Below, one piece after another: positions 1 to 7,710 of a stretch of DNA of 46,701 nucleotides. The position numbers and the translations under genes are program-made. Below the pieces are notes generated by a model. The model worked only from the letters and a program-made list of their open reading frames with translations, ran no database searches and was not told the DNA's origin. Numbering within the stretch: the first letter of the stretch is position 1; the number at the start of each line of letters is the position of its first letter. This DNA is from Candidatus Brevefilum sp. (GTDB lineage: Bacteria; Chloroflexota; Anaerolineae; Anaerolineales; Anaerolineaceae). The stretch covers positions 1 through 46,701 of the forward strand of contig JARGGB010000018.1 of assembly GCA_029210815.1 (NCBI GenBank), read 5' to 3'.

Positions 1-1
1 T

Positions 2-67
2 ACCCAGGCAGTTTTGGATGGTGAAATTGATCACTTTATCGAGGCATATATGAGAAAACTGGATTAA
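2..67 (+). CDS. C-terminal end of an unidentified protein (partial)
   Basis: An open frame enters from the left edge and ends at TAA 65-67. It encodes only 21 residues, ending EAYMRKLD. Its stop lies 4 nt before the pfkA stop on the other strand, so the two genes converge with almost no spacer. Too little is present to name the product. That it is the end of a real gene is inferred from the open frame and the tight packing. Confidence 0.45.
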   Translation, partial: TQAVLDGEIDHFIEAYMRKLD

Positions 68-71
68 TTAA

Positions 72-1040
72 TTAATCCAGTATTCTTGCTAACTCAATCA
101 TTTCCTGGCTGATCTGTCTTGTTACCCCAACAATATCCTTCAATGGTGTCGTAGTAATTTTGCCTTTATTCAATCCAACCAGTACACCATACTCACCTCG
201 ATCGATGGCTTCAATGGCGCCGTTACCAAAACGGCTTGCTAAAATCCGATCGAAAGCACCGGGTTCACCGCCGCGCTGAACGTGACCAAGAATGGTTGCC
301 CTGATCTTAAATCCCAGCCTGTCTTTGTGTTTTTCGAAATAATTTGTCAGTGCTTCGGCGTTATATTTTGCACCTTCTGCCACAACAATGATGGCGTGGG
401 CTTTCCCATGTTCGTAGGCTAAGCGCAGGCTTTCTGCAACTTCTTCAGGGTCTGTTTCGACTTCAGGTATAAGGATATATTCGGCGCCGCCAGCAATGCC
501 TGCCATAAGAGCGATATACCCACATTTTCGCCCCATCACCTCAATCAGGAAGGCGCGTTGGTGTGAGGATGCCGTCACTTTGAGCCTGTCAATAGCTTCT
601 AAAGCGATATTCAAAGCAGTATCCACGCCAATGGTCATTTCGGTGCCACAAAGGTCATTATCAATCGTTGAGGCGATCCCAACAACTGGAAACCCCAACT
701 CGCTCAGGAGAAATGATCCAGTTTGTGAACCATTCCCACCGATCACTACGAGGGCGTCAATACCCATCTGGCTCAAGCCTCTGATCGCCTTGAGACGTCC
801 TTCCTCTGTTTTAAATTCCTCACATCTCGCTGAACCTAAGATTGTGCCGCCTTTGTGAAGGATGCCGCCAACATCGCGGGTACCCAATTGCTGGATATTG
901 CCAGAAATAAGCCCGGCATAGCCTTTACGGACCCCGTACATATCCCATCCTTTTGCGACACCACATCTGACAACAGAACGAATTGCTGCGTTCATTCCGG
1001 GAGCATCACCACCGCTGGTTAGTACTGCAACACGTTTCAT
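72..1040 (-). CDS. pfkA: 6-phosphofructokinase
   Basis: Phosphorylates fructose 6-phosphate to fructose 1,6-bisphosphate, the committed step of glycolysis, in the cytoplasm. The 322-residue length is normal for the bacterial PfkA family. The N-terminal nucleotide loop GGDAPGMNAAIR (residues 10-21) and the catalytic TIDND motif (125-129, with the base Asp127) are intact. Gly104, which in this family favours ATP over pyrophosphate, is present. The residue before it is unusual: the classic GGDGS loop reads GGNGS, so Asp103, which helps hold Mg-ATP in the E. coli enzyme, is Asn. The ATG at 1038-1040 is preceded by a GAGGT ribosome site. It is divergent from mscL across about 120 nt. Identity is secure; phosphoryl-donor preference is not proven. 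Confidence 0.95.
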   Translation of the reverse strand: MKRVAVLTSGGDAPGMNAAIRSVVRCGVAKGWDMYGVRKGYAGLISGNIQQLGTRDVGGILHKGGTILGSARCEEFKTEEGRLKAIRGLSQMGIDALVVIGGNGSQTGSFLLSELGFPVVGIASTIDNDLCGTEMTIGVDTALNIALEAIDRLKVTASSHQRAFLIEVMGRKCGYIALMAGIAGGAEYILIPEVETDPEEVAESLRLAYEHGKAHAIIVVAEGAKYNAEALTNYFEKHKDRLGFKIRATILGHVQRGGEPGAFDRILASRFGNGAIEAIDRGEYGVLVGLNKGKITTTPLKDIVGVTRQISQEMIELARILD

Positions 1041-1107
1041 TTTGACCTCGCTTCCATAATGACATTTAGATTATTTATAACATTGAATTGGCTTTGAATA
1101 AGTATAT

Positions 1108-1113
1108 TATAAT
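1108..1113 (+). promoter_or_regulatory. possible -10 element upstream of mscL
   Basis: A perfect TATAAT lies 46 nt before the mscL start in the pfkA/mscL divergent region. A TTGAAT at 1083-1088 could be the -35 box, but the 19-nt spacing is long. Weak prediction. Confidence 0.25.
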
Positions 1114-1159
1114 CATAAATTGATCATATATATTTTAGTTTAAAAATGGATGGAAACAA

Positions 1160-1621
1160 ATGAAAAAACTAATCAATGAATTTAAAGATTTTATTTCAAG
1201 AGGGAATGTGATTGATCTCGCCATTGGCGTTATCATCGGTGGCGCATTCAGCACGATCGTCAAATCGATGGTTGACAACTTGCTCATGCCGCCATTAGGT
1301 TTATTGTTTGGGAATGCGGATTTTGCAGATTTATTTGTAGTTTTAAAGCAAGGCTCTGAGGCACTTCCTGGCGGCGCAACTTTAGAAATGGCAAAAGAAG
1401 TTGGGGCGGTTACATTCAACTATGGGCAATTTATTACAGACCTGCTTAGTTTTTTGCTCCTTGCACTCGGTGTTTTCTTAATTGTCAAAGCAATTAACGC
1501 CTTTCATCGTGAAAAAGAGGAACCAAAAGCGGAACCAACAGAAAAAGACTGCCCATTCTGCAAGAAAGCGATCCCAGTAGAAGCAACTCGCTGCCCATTC
1601 TGTACCTCTAATTTGGAGTAA
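1160..1621 (+). CDS. mscL: large-conductance mechanosensitive channel with C-terminal zinc ribbon
   Basis: MscL forms a homopentameric inner-membrane pore that opens under membrane tension and releases solutes during hypo-osmotic shock. The N-terminus has the family's amphipathic helix and first membrane helix (about residues 14-45, including GNVIDLAIGVIIGGAF). A second membrane helix lies at about 92-113, followed by a charged linker. The last 23 residues add two CPFC knuckles (Cys131, 134, 145, 148), forming a probable zinc ribbon that E. coli-type MscL does not have. At 153 residues it is slightly longer than the usual 130-150. Its TAA overlaps the ATG of the next gene by one base (TAATG), suggesting translational coupling to the response regulator. 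Channel identity is firm; a role for the ribbon is unknown. Confidence 0.93.
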   Translation: MKKLINEFKDFISRGNVIDLAIGVIIGGAFSTIVKSMVDNLLMPPLGLLFGNADFADLFVVLKQGSEALPGGATLEMAKEVGAVTFNYGQFITDLLSFLLLALGVFLIVKAINAFHREKEEPKAEPTEKDCPFCKKAIPVEATRCPFCTSNLE

Positions 1622-2424
1622 TGAAAGAAAAAATGAATAAAGATATTCTTGTCACCATTCTTGAAGATGATGTTTTTTCACAGAATTGGATGGCATTATT
1701 ACTGGTGCGTGATTGGCGTACTCGTGTAATTGCTGAATTTGGAACAAGGGTTGAGTTATGTGAGTTTTTAGAAAAGGACTATGCGCCTTTTGATATCCTG
1801 ATTATGGATGTCGATTTGTTTGGCGAGATCTATTCGGTTGATGACATTTGTGACCTGTTATTAGATAAAGGGCATTCAGCAAAAATTTTATTGACTGGTG
1901 TGGAACCAAACCCTAGGATTGTAAAACTTTTGGATAATGATAGAGTTGTGGGTTATGTTCTGAAAGGTGAAGTGGGTTATTCTTTGAGCTGGATAATATC
2001 TTTTGCCTTTGATGGGCATTGGGTTTTCACACCCGGAACATTTTCATTAGCTAATAATTTGAACCTTGTAATTCCTGAAAACAGGTTGATTCTGGATGGA
2101 AGGAAGAAAATTACTGGTTTTACAGACCATGAATCAGAAGTTGCAAGACTTGCATTTATTTTCAGCCTTGGTCGACGTGACCTTGCAGACGAACTCAAGA
2201 TTTCTGAACAATGGAGCTATGGCCTGGTCAGTGAGTTATATACAAAGATGGGATTAACGGACATTATCATGGGAGAGGAAGATCTGTTCTCTTACATTGG
2301 AGAAAATCAAATAATTCGAAACCATTTTGAGAAAATATTAGCAGAGATTGGCACCTCTAAGAAAGCACGGGATCTTGAAACTCTGGCCTACCATTTGATA
2401 ACCATGCCAGAAATTCTTGCATAA
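1621..2424 (+). CDS. response regulator with degenerate LuxR-like output domain
   Basis: Residues 9-125 form a receiver domain. The acidic pocket is Asp16/Asp17, the probable phospho-acceptor is Asp63 in LIMDVD, Thr92 is the switch residue and Lys115 lies in VLKGEV. The C-terminal half (about 165-215) contains a GFTDHESEVARL stretch that resembles the start of a LuxR/NarL helix-turn-helix but departs from consensus, so DNA binding is likely but not certain. The ATG at 1621 overlaps the mscL stop. A GGAG at 1615-1618 is very close to it and somewhat far from the alternative ATG at 1633, so the exact start is uncertain by four codons. No histidine kinase is adjacent. Coupling with mscL hints at osmotic or envelope-stress control, which is inference. 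Confidence 0.7.
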   Translation: MKEKMNKDILVTILEDDVFSQNWMALLLVRDWRTRVIAEFGTRVELCEFLEKDYAPFDILIMDVDLFGEIYSVDDICDLLLDKGHSAKILLTGVEPNPRIVKLLDNDRVVGYVLKGEVGYSLSWIISFAFDGHWVFTPGTFSLANNLNLVIPENRLILDGRKKITGFTDHESEVARLAFIFSLGRRDLADELKISEQWSYGLVSELYTKMGLTDIIMGEEDLFSYIGENQIIRNHFEKILAEIGTSKKARDLETLAYHLITMPEILA

Positions 2425-2445
2425 TAAAATTTTAAACTTCAAGTC

Positions 2446-2496
2446 AAAAATCCGCTGACATTAGATTTACGCAATCTATTCAGCGGATTTTTTCTT
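2446..2496 (+). terminator. Rho-independent terminator after the mscL/response-regulator operon
   Basis: A 13-bp outer stem (2446-2458 with 2480-2492) carries an inner hairpin (TAGATT...AATCTA). It runs into six T residues at 2488-2493. The A-rich left arm would also give a T-rich tract on the minus strand, so it may also stop the convergent serpin transcript. Confidence 0.85.
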
Positions 2497-2541
2497 ATTG
2501 GAAAAGAATATGACCAGATTGTAAACCAATTCTTTTAGTTA

Positions 2542-3846
2542 TCAGGGTTGGACAACACGACCAAAGAATAGAATTGTCCCTGTGGGATGATGCTGGATGA
2601 AGTATAAGAATGGACGGTCAACAGTGAGTTCAACCGGGTCTTCGGGTGCCATGGATTTCAAGCCCATGATCACTGCTGTGGCAGCCGCAGCCTCTGTGCC
2701 TTCTTCATCAACCGTGATTGTTGCTTTGTGTAAAACGTCTGTAATAAACAACTCATTAGCCTGGTTTATCCCGGAAAAATCTGCGGTGCTGGGATCAAAA
2801 GCATCGGACATACCCAGGGCAATCAGCGGTTCATTGGCATTTACAGTTGACTCGTAGTCGAATTTTGGCATTCTCAAATTCACTCTTTGTGATCTCATGT
2901 TATCATCGATGTCCATGAGGATTTTTGCATTCAATTCTTCCTCAAAATCAAGGAAATTCTCTTTATCAGGAAGGATAACTCTCATAGAGAAATCTTTGGA
3001 TAAGTAGGGGAGGTCAAATGCCTGGAAGTTCTCTCCTCGGTAGTATCGCAAATTTTCTCCAAAGAGCTGCATCATGTCAACTTCCATTTCTGAGCCATCC
3101 AGCGTGTAAAAAGGTGCTTTTTCAGTGCCATTTTCTCTAAAGGGTAATAACCAGGATCCCTTGAAATAAATTGCGTTTGCCAGAATCAGCCGAGTAAGGG
3201 GGTCAATCGCACCAGGTGGTATCAAATCCTGAATTTTCTGTTCGGTTTCTTTTTCGACCCACTGATTGATAATCTCTCTTGATTCCTCTGGGTTCGTTTT
3301 GTAATCGACAATGTTCATGCCAGCGCCATAATTTTTCGCCAGGGTATCAAGAAAATCCGACTCAAATTTGTAACCTGCCTGTCCCCAAAGCGAATTCGCA
3401 ATGTTGAGCTGGAATTGATTGCCGTCCGAGCCTTCCAGTGTTTTGTTCTGGGATTTTTCAATTTCAAGTAGAAGGGCGTTGAATGATGGGTAGATTTCGT
3501 TTTCCGGCAAACTTAATTGCAGTGCCTCGATCATGCCTTGCTCCGTTCCGGACTCAGCACCAGCCAATGTCATGGACAATGCCAGGGATAGGCTGATTGG
3601 CGAGAAAATGATGTTATCTTTTTCGTCTCGGATCCTGCCATAAAAAGAGAGTGCAAAGCGTGTGTTATCCTGGGCTAAAGATTGGATTTTTTCAAGACTG
3701 ATATCTGGGTCAACCTCTCTATTTAAGGAACTTTTCGCATAGTTGTTGTTGTTCACTGGTGCTTCTCCATCGCTCAAATCAACTGCAGTGCAGCCTGTTG
3801 TTAGTAGTATTGTTATCAACAGAAGCAAACTAAACCTTTTGTTCAT
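2542..3846 (-). CDS. serpin-family protease inhibitor, predicted lipoprotein
   Basis: Serpins trap serine (sometimes cysteine) proteases by inserting a cleaved reactive loop into a beta sheet. The start at 3846 is chosen because a GGAGG site precedes it and the protein then opens with a lipoprotein signal ending LLTTGC (lipid-anchored Cys19). A frame extension to 3894 lacks both. The serpin core follows from about residue 60. The hinge EEGTEAAAATA near the C-terminus matches the small-residue consensus needed for loop insertion, so it is probably inhibitory. The following bond region (GLKSM) suggests a Lys or neighbouring residue at P1, hence trypsin-like targets. The end DRPFLYFIQHHPTGTILFFGRV is the classic serpin signature. 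It lies downstream of a cyclase and a CapA-like gene, possibly in one operon. Confidence 0.93.
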   Translation of the reverse strand: MNKRFSLLLLITILLTTGCTAVDLSDGEAPVNNNNYAKSSLNREVDPDISLEKIQSLAQDNTRFALSFYGRIRDEKDNIIFSPISLSLALSMTLAGAESGTEQGMIEALQLSLPENEIYPSFNALLLEIEKSQNKTLEGSDGNQFQLNIANSLWGQAGYKFESDFLDTLAKNYGAGMNIVDYKTNPEESREIINQWVEKETEQKIQDLIPPGAIDPLTRLILANAIYFKGSWLLPFRENGTEKAPFYTLDGSEMEVDMMQLFGENLRYYRGENFQAFDLPYLSKDFSMRVILPDKENFLDFEEELNAKILMDIDDNMRSQRVNLRMPKFDYESTVNANEPLIALGMSDAFDPSTADFSGINQANELFITDVLHKATITVDEEGTEAAAATAVIMGLKSMAPEDPVELTVDRPFLYFIQHHPTGTILFFGRVVQP

Positions 3847-3925
3847 ATTTCCTCCAAATTTTGGTGGTGCACTAATTAATAGACGGGAAGGCATGCGATT
3901 TTGTTCCAGACAGAATCACTAGATA

Positions 3926-4579
3926 TCAGAAAGAACCTTTTTCGGTGAGAATTGCCCTTGCTGGTGCACCATCACTGTCTACAATGGGGAGGGGCAGACA
4001 AATCAAATTGTACGTACCCGGAAGCACATTATTAAGGTTGATCCCTTCTAGAAGGATGATCTCCTTACCTAAAAGTATCTTATGGGGTTCTTCTGAATCG
4101 GTATAAGCTGCTATTGACAGGTAATCCATACCGATTAAATCCAGGTTTAATTCAGCTAAGAATACTGCAGCAGTAGTGTTTAACCCTACAAATTTCTCGT
4201 TAAATTTGGTTTGACTTTTGTTCCAATAATGAGAATTCCTGGTTTTGAATAAAACCTTTCTGCAATTCTCCAGATCATAAATTTTCGGATGATTTTTCAA
4301 GATCTTTTCATCAATCACATCAACCTTATCGTCGATATGTAAGACAAGGGTTTCGCCAATTACTTTCTCTAAAGGAAGTTTATCAATTGAACCAGCACCT
4401 TGAAGAAAGTGTTTGGGAGCATCGATGTGTGTGCCCGTATGAACGCTCATGCAAATTTCGGAAACGTTGGCTTCCTCACCATTTTCAATGGATGATAACT
4501 GCTGAATTTTAACATATGGATCACCCGGCCAAACTGCCATATCCATAGAAATTGGTAAAGTAATGTCATAGATTTTCAT
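3926..4579 (-). CDS. cyclase-family metal-dependent hydrolase (kynurenine formamidase-like)
   Basis: This family hydrolyses amide or ester bonds using a divalent metal; the best-known members cleave N-formylkynurenine. The signature HTGTHIDAPKHF (residues 47-58) supplies the metal ligands His47, His51, Asp53 and His57. The protein is 217 residues, as expected. The C-terminal segment PIVDSDGAPARAIL also matches the family. The AAGG ribosome site overlaps the end of the CapA-like gene 8 nt upstream, so the two are probably co-transcribed. No tryptophan-degradation genes are nearby, so the kynurenine assignment should not be transferred; the substrate is unknown. Confidence 0.85.
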   Translation of the reverse strand: MKIYDITLPISMDMAVWPGDPYVKIQQLSSIENGEEANVSEICMSVHTGTHIDAPKHFLQGAGSIDKLPLEKVIGETLVLHIDDKVDVIDEKILKNHPKIYDLENCRKVLFKTRNSHYWNKSQTKFNEKFVGLNTTAAVFLAELNLDLIGMDYLSIAAYTDSEEPHKILLGKEIILLEGINLNNVLPGTYNLICLPLPIVDSDGAPARAILTEKGSF

Positions 4580-4587
4580 AATATTAT

Positions 4588-6327
4588 TTACCTTCCGAAA
4601 TTTATTGCTGTCGAAAAGATGCGTGACAGGAAGGAATATCTTTCCGATTCTGTCATCGGTCGCGGTCGGGCGTAGTCTTCAAGCAGTGCAGTCAGCAATT
4701 CGATGCTAATCAATTCTCCATCATAGAAAACAAGGCGATCTATAAATTCTTCTCTTGTATTCGGCATGTAAACCTCACCGTAATAAACTTCCATTTGATC
4801 AAAGAATAAATTGCCAAGTCCATAGTGTATGAAACTCTCACCGTTGAATGTCATCATTTTTGGCGTGTGAGCCTGGCTCCCGTTGATAACTATTGCTCCG
4901 GCTTTTGCTAACATTTCAAAGTCTGATACCATTTTTCCACTTGGATAATCAGTGTAATCTTCTGCGTATTGCATCGTAACAATGGGAAGGTAGCCTTCTG
5001 CTTTAAGATCTTCAATTTCCTCAATCATCCAGCTGAAATCTCCACAAGGGGCAGCACCTGGGCTGGTGTTTGTCGCCCAGACATTTGGCGGTCCTACAGG
5101 ATTACAGCCAATAAATGCTAACTTGTTATTATTGTGCGTTATGAGTCTTGGAGACTGCGCTTCATTCAGATCCCAACCGCCTGCATAGTAATGCCAATCT
5201 CTCTCTTCATACATTTCTAAAGTTAAATTGATTGAAGAAAGCCCATAATCCAACAAATGGTTACCGGTTAACTCAATAATGTCTGCACCGATGTACTCTA
5301 ATAATTCAATTCGATCCGGTGATGAACAAAAGATCAAATCTGGTTGGTTTGGGTCTGGTGCTGGGCAGTTTAAGGCAAATGGCACTTCGTTGCTGATATG
5401 CGTTAAATCTGCAGAAGTTAACCAATCGTGAATATCTTGCCCCGGGAACTCGTTGCCGTTAATTTCCATCCGGTGGGCTGTGGCTCGCGTCAGTGCTGTT
5501 ACACCCGTCATGATCAGCACTGTTCGCTGATCCGGGTCATAATTATTGGCTGGGAAATCGATCTTATAATCTGAGGTGTTTGCTTCAATCCAAATAGCTG
5601 CAGATAATGGATAATCTTTCTGTTCAAAGTCTGAATCGATTGGCGATTTTCCCTCGATTCGGATGACCTTCATCACTTTATCTAATTCATCGAAAGGGGT
5701 AATGAATAAGACTTGCTCATTTCCCAGTGATTTAGAGATCATTTCTTCGTTGTTGACAATTGCAACACTATTCTGATCTGCTTTTCCTAAAATTGTGTTT
5801 ACCGCTGCCAGAGTTGGTTCTGTCACAAGGATTTTTGAAAATCCTTGTATCGAATTTTGTTCCCCTTGCCAGAGAGCGCTTAAATTATCAAATGAAATAT
5901 TGTCTGTAATTGTGTAGAAGGGTGCAGCCAGAACGTATAACCATTTGCTTGCAAGGTTCGCGTTTGGTGACTTTTCTTCAGGATTTATTAAAATTTGAAC
6001 GTCCGAATCAGTCATGGAGTCGGAAATTGAATAATCTGTGTTATCAATCAAAATCTGGAGGCTTTCAGGCAGACCATTCTGGATGAATATTAAATTGGAT
6101 GTATCATCCTCTTCTTCATTGCGAGGTCGGTCTGTGGTTTGGAAAGGTGTACTCACTATGGCAGGATTATCGCCTGATCCTGAATGTGCCAAAGTACGTT
6201 GGATTTGTACATACATTTCTTGATAGGGGGATGGATCTTCGACACCAATTAAAGGCATACGACATCCGCTCAATAAAACCACGCCTAACAGGGTGATCAA
6301 CATTAGTTTTTGTTTGTTTTTTCGCAT
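4588..6327 (-). CDS. CapA-like metallophosphatase-fold lipoprotein
   Basis: The protein begins with a lipoprotein signal ending LLSGC (Cys22), so it should sit on the outer face of the membrane. Residues about 60-235 resemble a periplasmic-binding-protein-like lobe (TEPTLAAVNTILGK and similar). From about 265 to 540 it follows the CapA/PgsA fold, shown by LTGNHLLDYG (about 352-361), GSQAHTPKMM and HYGLGNLFFDQM. CapA proteins act in poly-gamma-glutamate or capsule metabolism. Several metal-site motifs deviate: the usual FxGDxM strand reads LIMTGVTAL, and the HWGxEY motif reads MQYAEDY. Activity may therefore be altered or lost. ATG 6327 has an AGGAAA site. Confident on fold, low on function. 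Confidence 0.8.
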   Translation of the reverse strand: MRKNKQKLMLITLLGVVLLSGCRMPLIGVEDPSPYQEMYVQIQRTLAHSGSGDNPAIVSTPFQTTDRPRNEEEDDTSNLIFIQNGLPESLQILIDNTDYSISDSMTDSDVQILINPEEKSPNANLASKWLYVLAAPFYTITDNISFDNLSALWQGEQNSIQGFSKILVTEPTLAAVNTILGKADQNSVAIVNNEEMISKSLGNEQVLFITPFDELDKVMKVIRIEGKSPIDSDFEQKDYPLSAAIWIEANTSDYKIDFPANNYDPDQRTVLIMTGVTALTRATAHRMEINGNEFPGQDIHDWLTSADLTHISNEVPFALNCPAPDPNQPDLIFCSSPDRIELLEYIGADIIELTGNHLLDYGLSSINLTLEMYEERDWHYYAGGWDLNEAQSPRLITHNNNKLAFIGCNPVGPPNVWATNTSPGAAPCGDFSWMIEEIEDLKAEGYLPIVTMQYAEDYTDYPSGKMVSDFEMLAKAGAIVINGSQAHTPKMMTFNGESFIHYGLGNLFFDQMEVYYGEVYMPNTREEFIDRLVFYDGELISIELLTALLEDYARPRPMTESERYSFLSRIFSTAINFGR

Positions 6328-6418
6328 TTTTCCTGTTCTTTAACAATTTTTCAAAGCTTATTTGATTATACTTTAGTCCTATTTGTGAAAGCTGATAGGA
6401 CTTGATAGAGAAATTCGA

Positions 6419-6424
6419 TATAAT
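6419..6424 (+). promoter_or_regulatory. possible -10 element upstream of the thiolase gene
   Basis: TATAAT sits 37 nt before the thiolase ATG. No convincing -35 box is visible at the normal distance, so this rests on the hexamer alone. Confidence 0.25.
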
Positions 6425-6461
6425 CATTATGAATGATTTTCTGTGAAAGGACTGTTATTTT

Positions 6462-7616
6462 ATGCGCGAAGTTGCTGTAATTGGTATTGGGCAAACAAAA
6501 GTTGATGAACATTGGGACAAGTCATTACGAGAACTTGCCGGTAATGCTGCTCTGGCAGCCATGGTTGAAGCACAGGTTGACCACGTTGACAGCGTCTATA
6601 TCGGAAATATGATGTCGGGGGCGGCAAACCAGCAAGTGCAGCTTGGAAGTTTGATCGCAGATTGGATTGGCCAACGCTATACCGATGCCGTGAAGGTTGA
6701 GTCTGCTTGCAGTTCTGGCAGTGCTGCTTTCCGGATGGGGTATTTAGCGGTCGCTTCTGGCGAGGTGGACGCAGTGCTTGTTGTGGGTGTTGAAAAAATG
6801 ACAGATTCTCCAGGTGATGAAATTACTGCAGCTTTAGCAACAGCAGCGGATGCAGATTGGGAAGTTGACCAGGGAGTTTCATTTGTGGGTTTAAATGCCT
6901 TAATCATGCAGCGATATATGTACGAATACGGTTGGAAGGGAATCGATTTTGCAGGTTTCTCTATCAATGCACATGCTAATGCTGTTCATAATCCTTTTGC
7001 CAGATTTCGGACGAAGTTGACTGAAGAAAGATTTATCAATTCTCCGATGATTTGTGATCCGATCAATTTAATGGACGCATCACCAATCGGGGATGGCGCT
7101 GCAGCAGCAGTGCTTGTTGATGCAAACTGTCTGGCAAAGGGTGCCCCCAAAATTATCGTAGCGGGTTCGTCGGCGGCGACAGACACAATCTCAATACATG
7201 ATCGGAAAACCCCTTTGTGGCTTTACGCAGCAGAGAAATCGGCAAAAAAAGCTTACCAACAAGCAATGATAAGCCATAAGGATATTGATTTATTTGAATA
7301 TCACGATGCTTTCACAATTATGGCAGCTTTATCATTGGAAGCCTGCGGCTTTGCAGCACCTGGAAAGGGACCAAGTCTGGCTAAAGAAGGAGCAATTAAG
7401 CTTGATGGAGAAATTCCCGTAGCGACTCGCGGTGGACTAAAGGCACGCGGGCATCCTGTGGGCGCAACTGGTATGTATCAGCTTGTTGAGCTTGTGCAGC
7501 AATTGCGCGGTCAAGCTGGAGAGACTCAGGTCGAGAATGCGACATTTGGTTTAGCGCAAAATATTGGGGGCAGCGGTTCCAATATTGTCACTCACATTTT
7601 AAAAAGAGAAAATTAA
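6462..7616 (+). CDS. thiolase-family acyl-CoA acyltransferase (archaeal/SCP2-like)
   Basis: Thiolases condense or cleave acyl-CoA thioesters. Cys83 in VESACSSGSAAF is the acyl-carrying nucleophile, and RGHPVGATG near residue 328 supplies the catalytic His. YHDAFTIM replaces the NEAFA of classical biosynthetic thiolases. The usual C-terminal CxGGG cysteine is absent (NIGGSGSN). These three changes match the SCP2/archaeal thiolase group rather than E. coli AtoB. Archaeal relatives are usually followed by a small DUF35 acyl-CoA-binding protein and HMG-CoA synthase; neither is here. The gene is monocistronic, with an AAAGGA site before ATG and a terminator just downstream. Substrate (acetoacetyl-CoA or other) is not determinable. 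Confidence 0.87.
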   Translation: MREVAVIGIGQTKVDEHWDKSLRELAGNAALAAMVEAQVDHVDSVYIGNMMSGAANQQVQLGSLIADWIGQRYTDAVKVESACSSGSAAFRMGYLAVASGEVDAVLVVGVEKMTDSPGDEITAALATAADADWEVDQGVSFVGLNALIMQRYMYEYGWKGIDFAGFSINAHANAVHNPFARFRTKLTEERFINSPMICDPINLMDASPIGDGAAAAVLVDANCLAKGAPKIIVAGSSAATDTISIHDRKTPLWLYAAEKSAKKAYQQAMISHKDIDLFEYHDAFTIMAALSLEACGFAAPGKGPSLAKEGAIKLDGEIPVATRGGLKARGHPVGATGMYQLVELVQQLRGQAGETQVENATFGLAQNIGGSGSNIVTHILKREN

Positions 7617-7620
7617 CCCC

Positions 7621-7646
7621 AAAAAGCCACCGAAAGGTGGTTTTTT
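7621..7646 (+). terminator. Rho-independent terminator after the thiolase gene
   Basis: CCACC-GAAA-GGTGG hairpin (7627-7640) with a stable GAAA tetraloop and flanking A/T arms, followed by T6. It starts 5 nt after the thiolase stop. Confidence 0.92.
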
Positions 7647-7669
7647 CATATTTATTGATTCAGTCAGTG

Positions 7670-7675
7670 TATAAT
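7670..7675 (+). promoter_or_regulatory. possible -10 element of the GH13-type gene
   Basis: TGTATAAT (7668-7675) lies 35 nt before the chosen start, between the thiolase terminator and the gene. No clear -35 box is seen. Confidence 0.35.
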
Positions 7676-7710
7676 AAATTCATTGATCTATCATTATGAG
7701 GAGAGAAGAA

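Noticed and set aside
496-858. Plus-strand frame opposite pfkA
   Set aside because: It lies entirely within the confident pfkA gene and has no family features.
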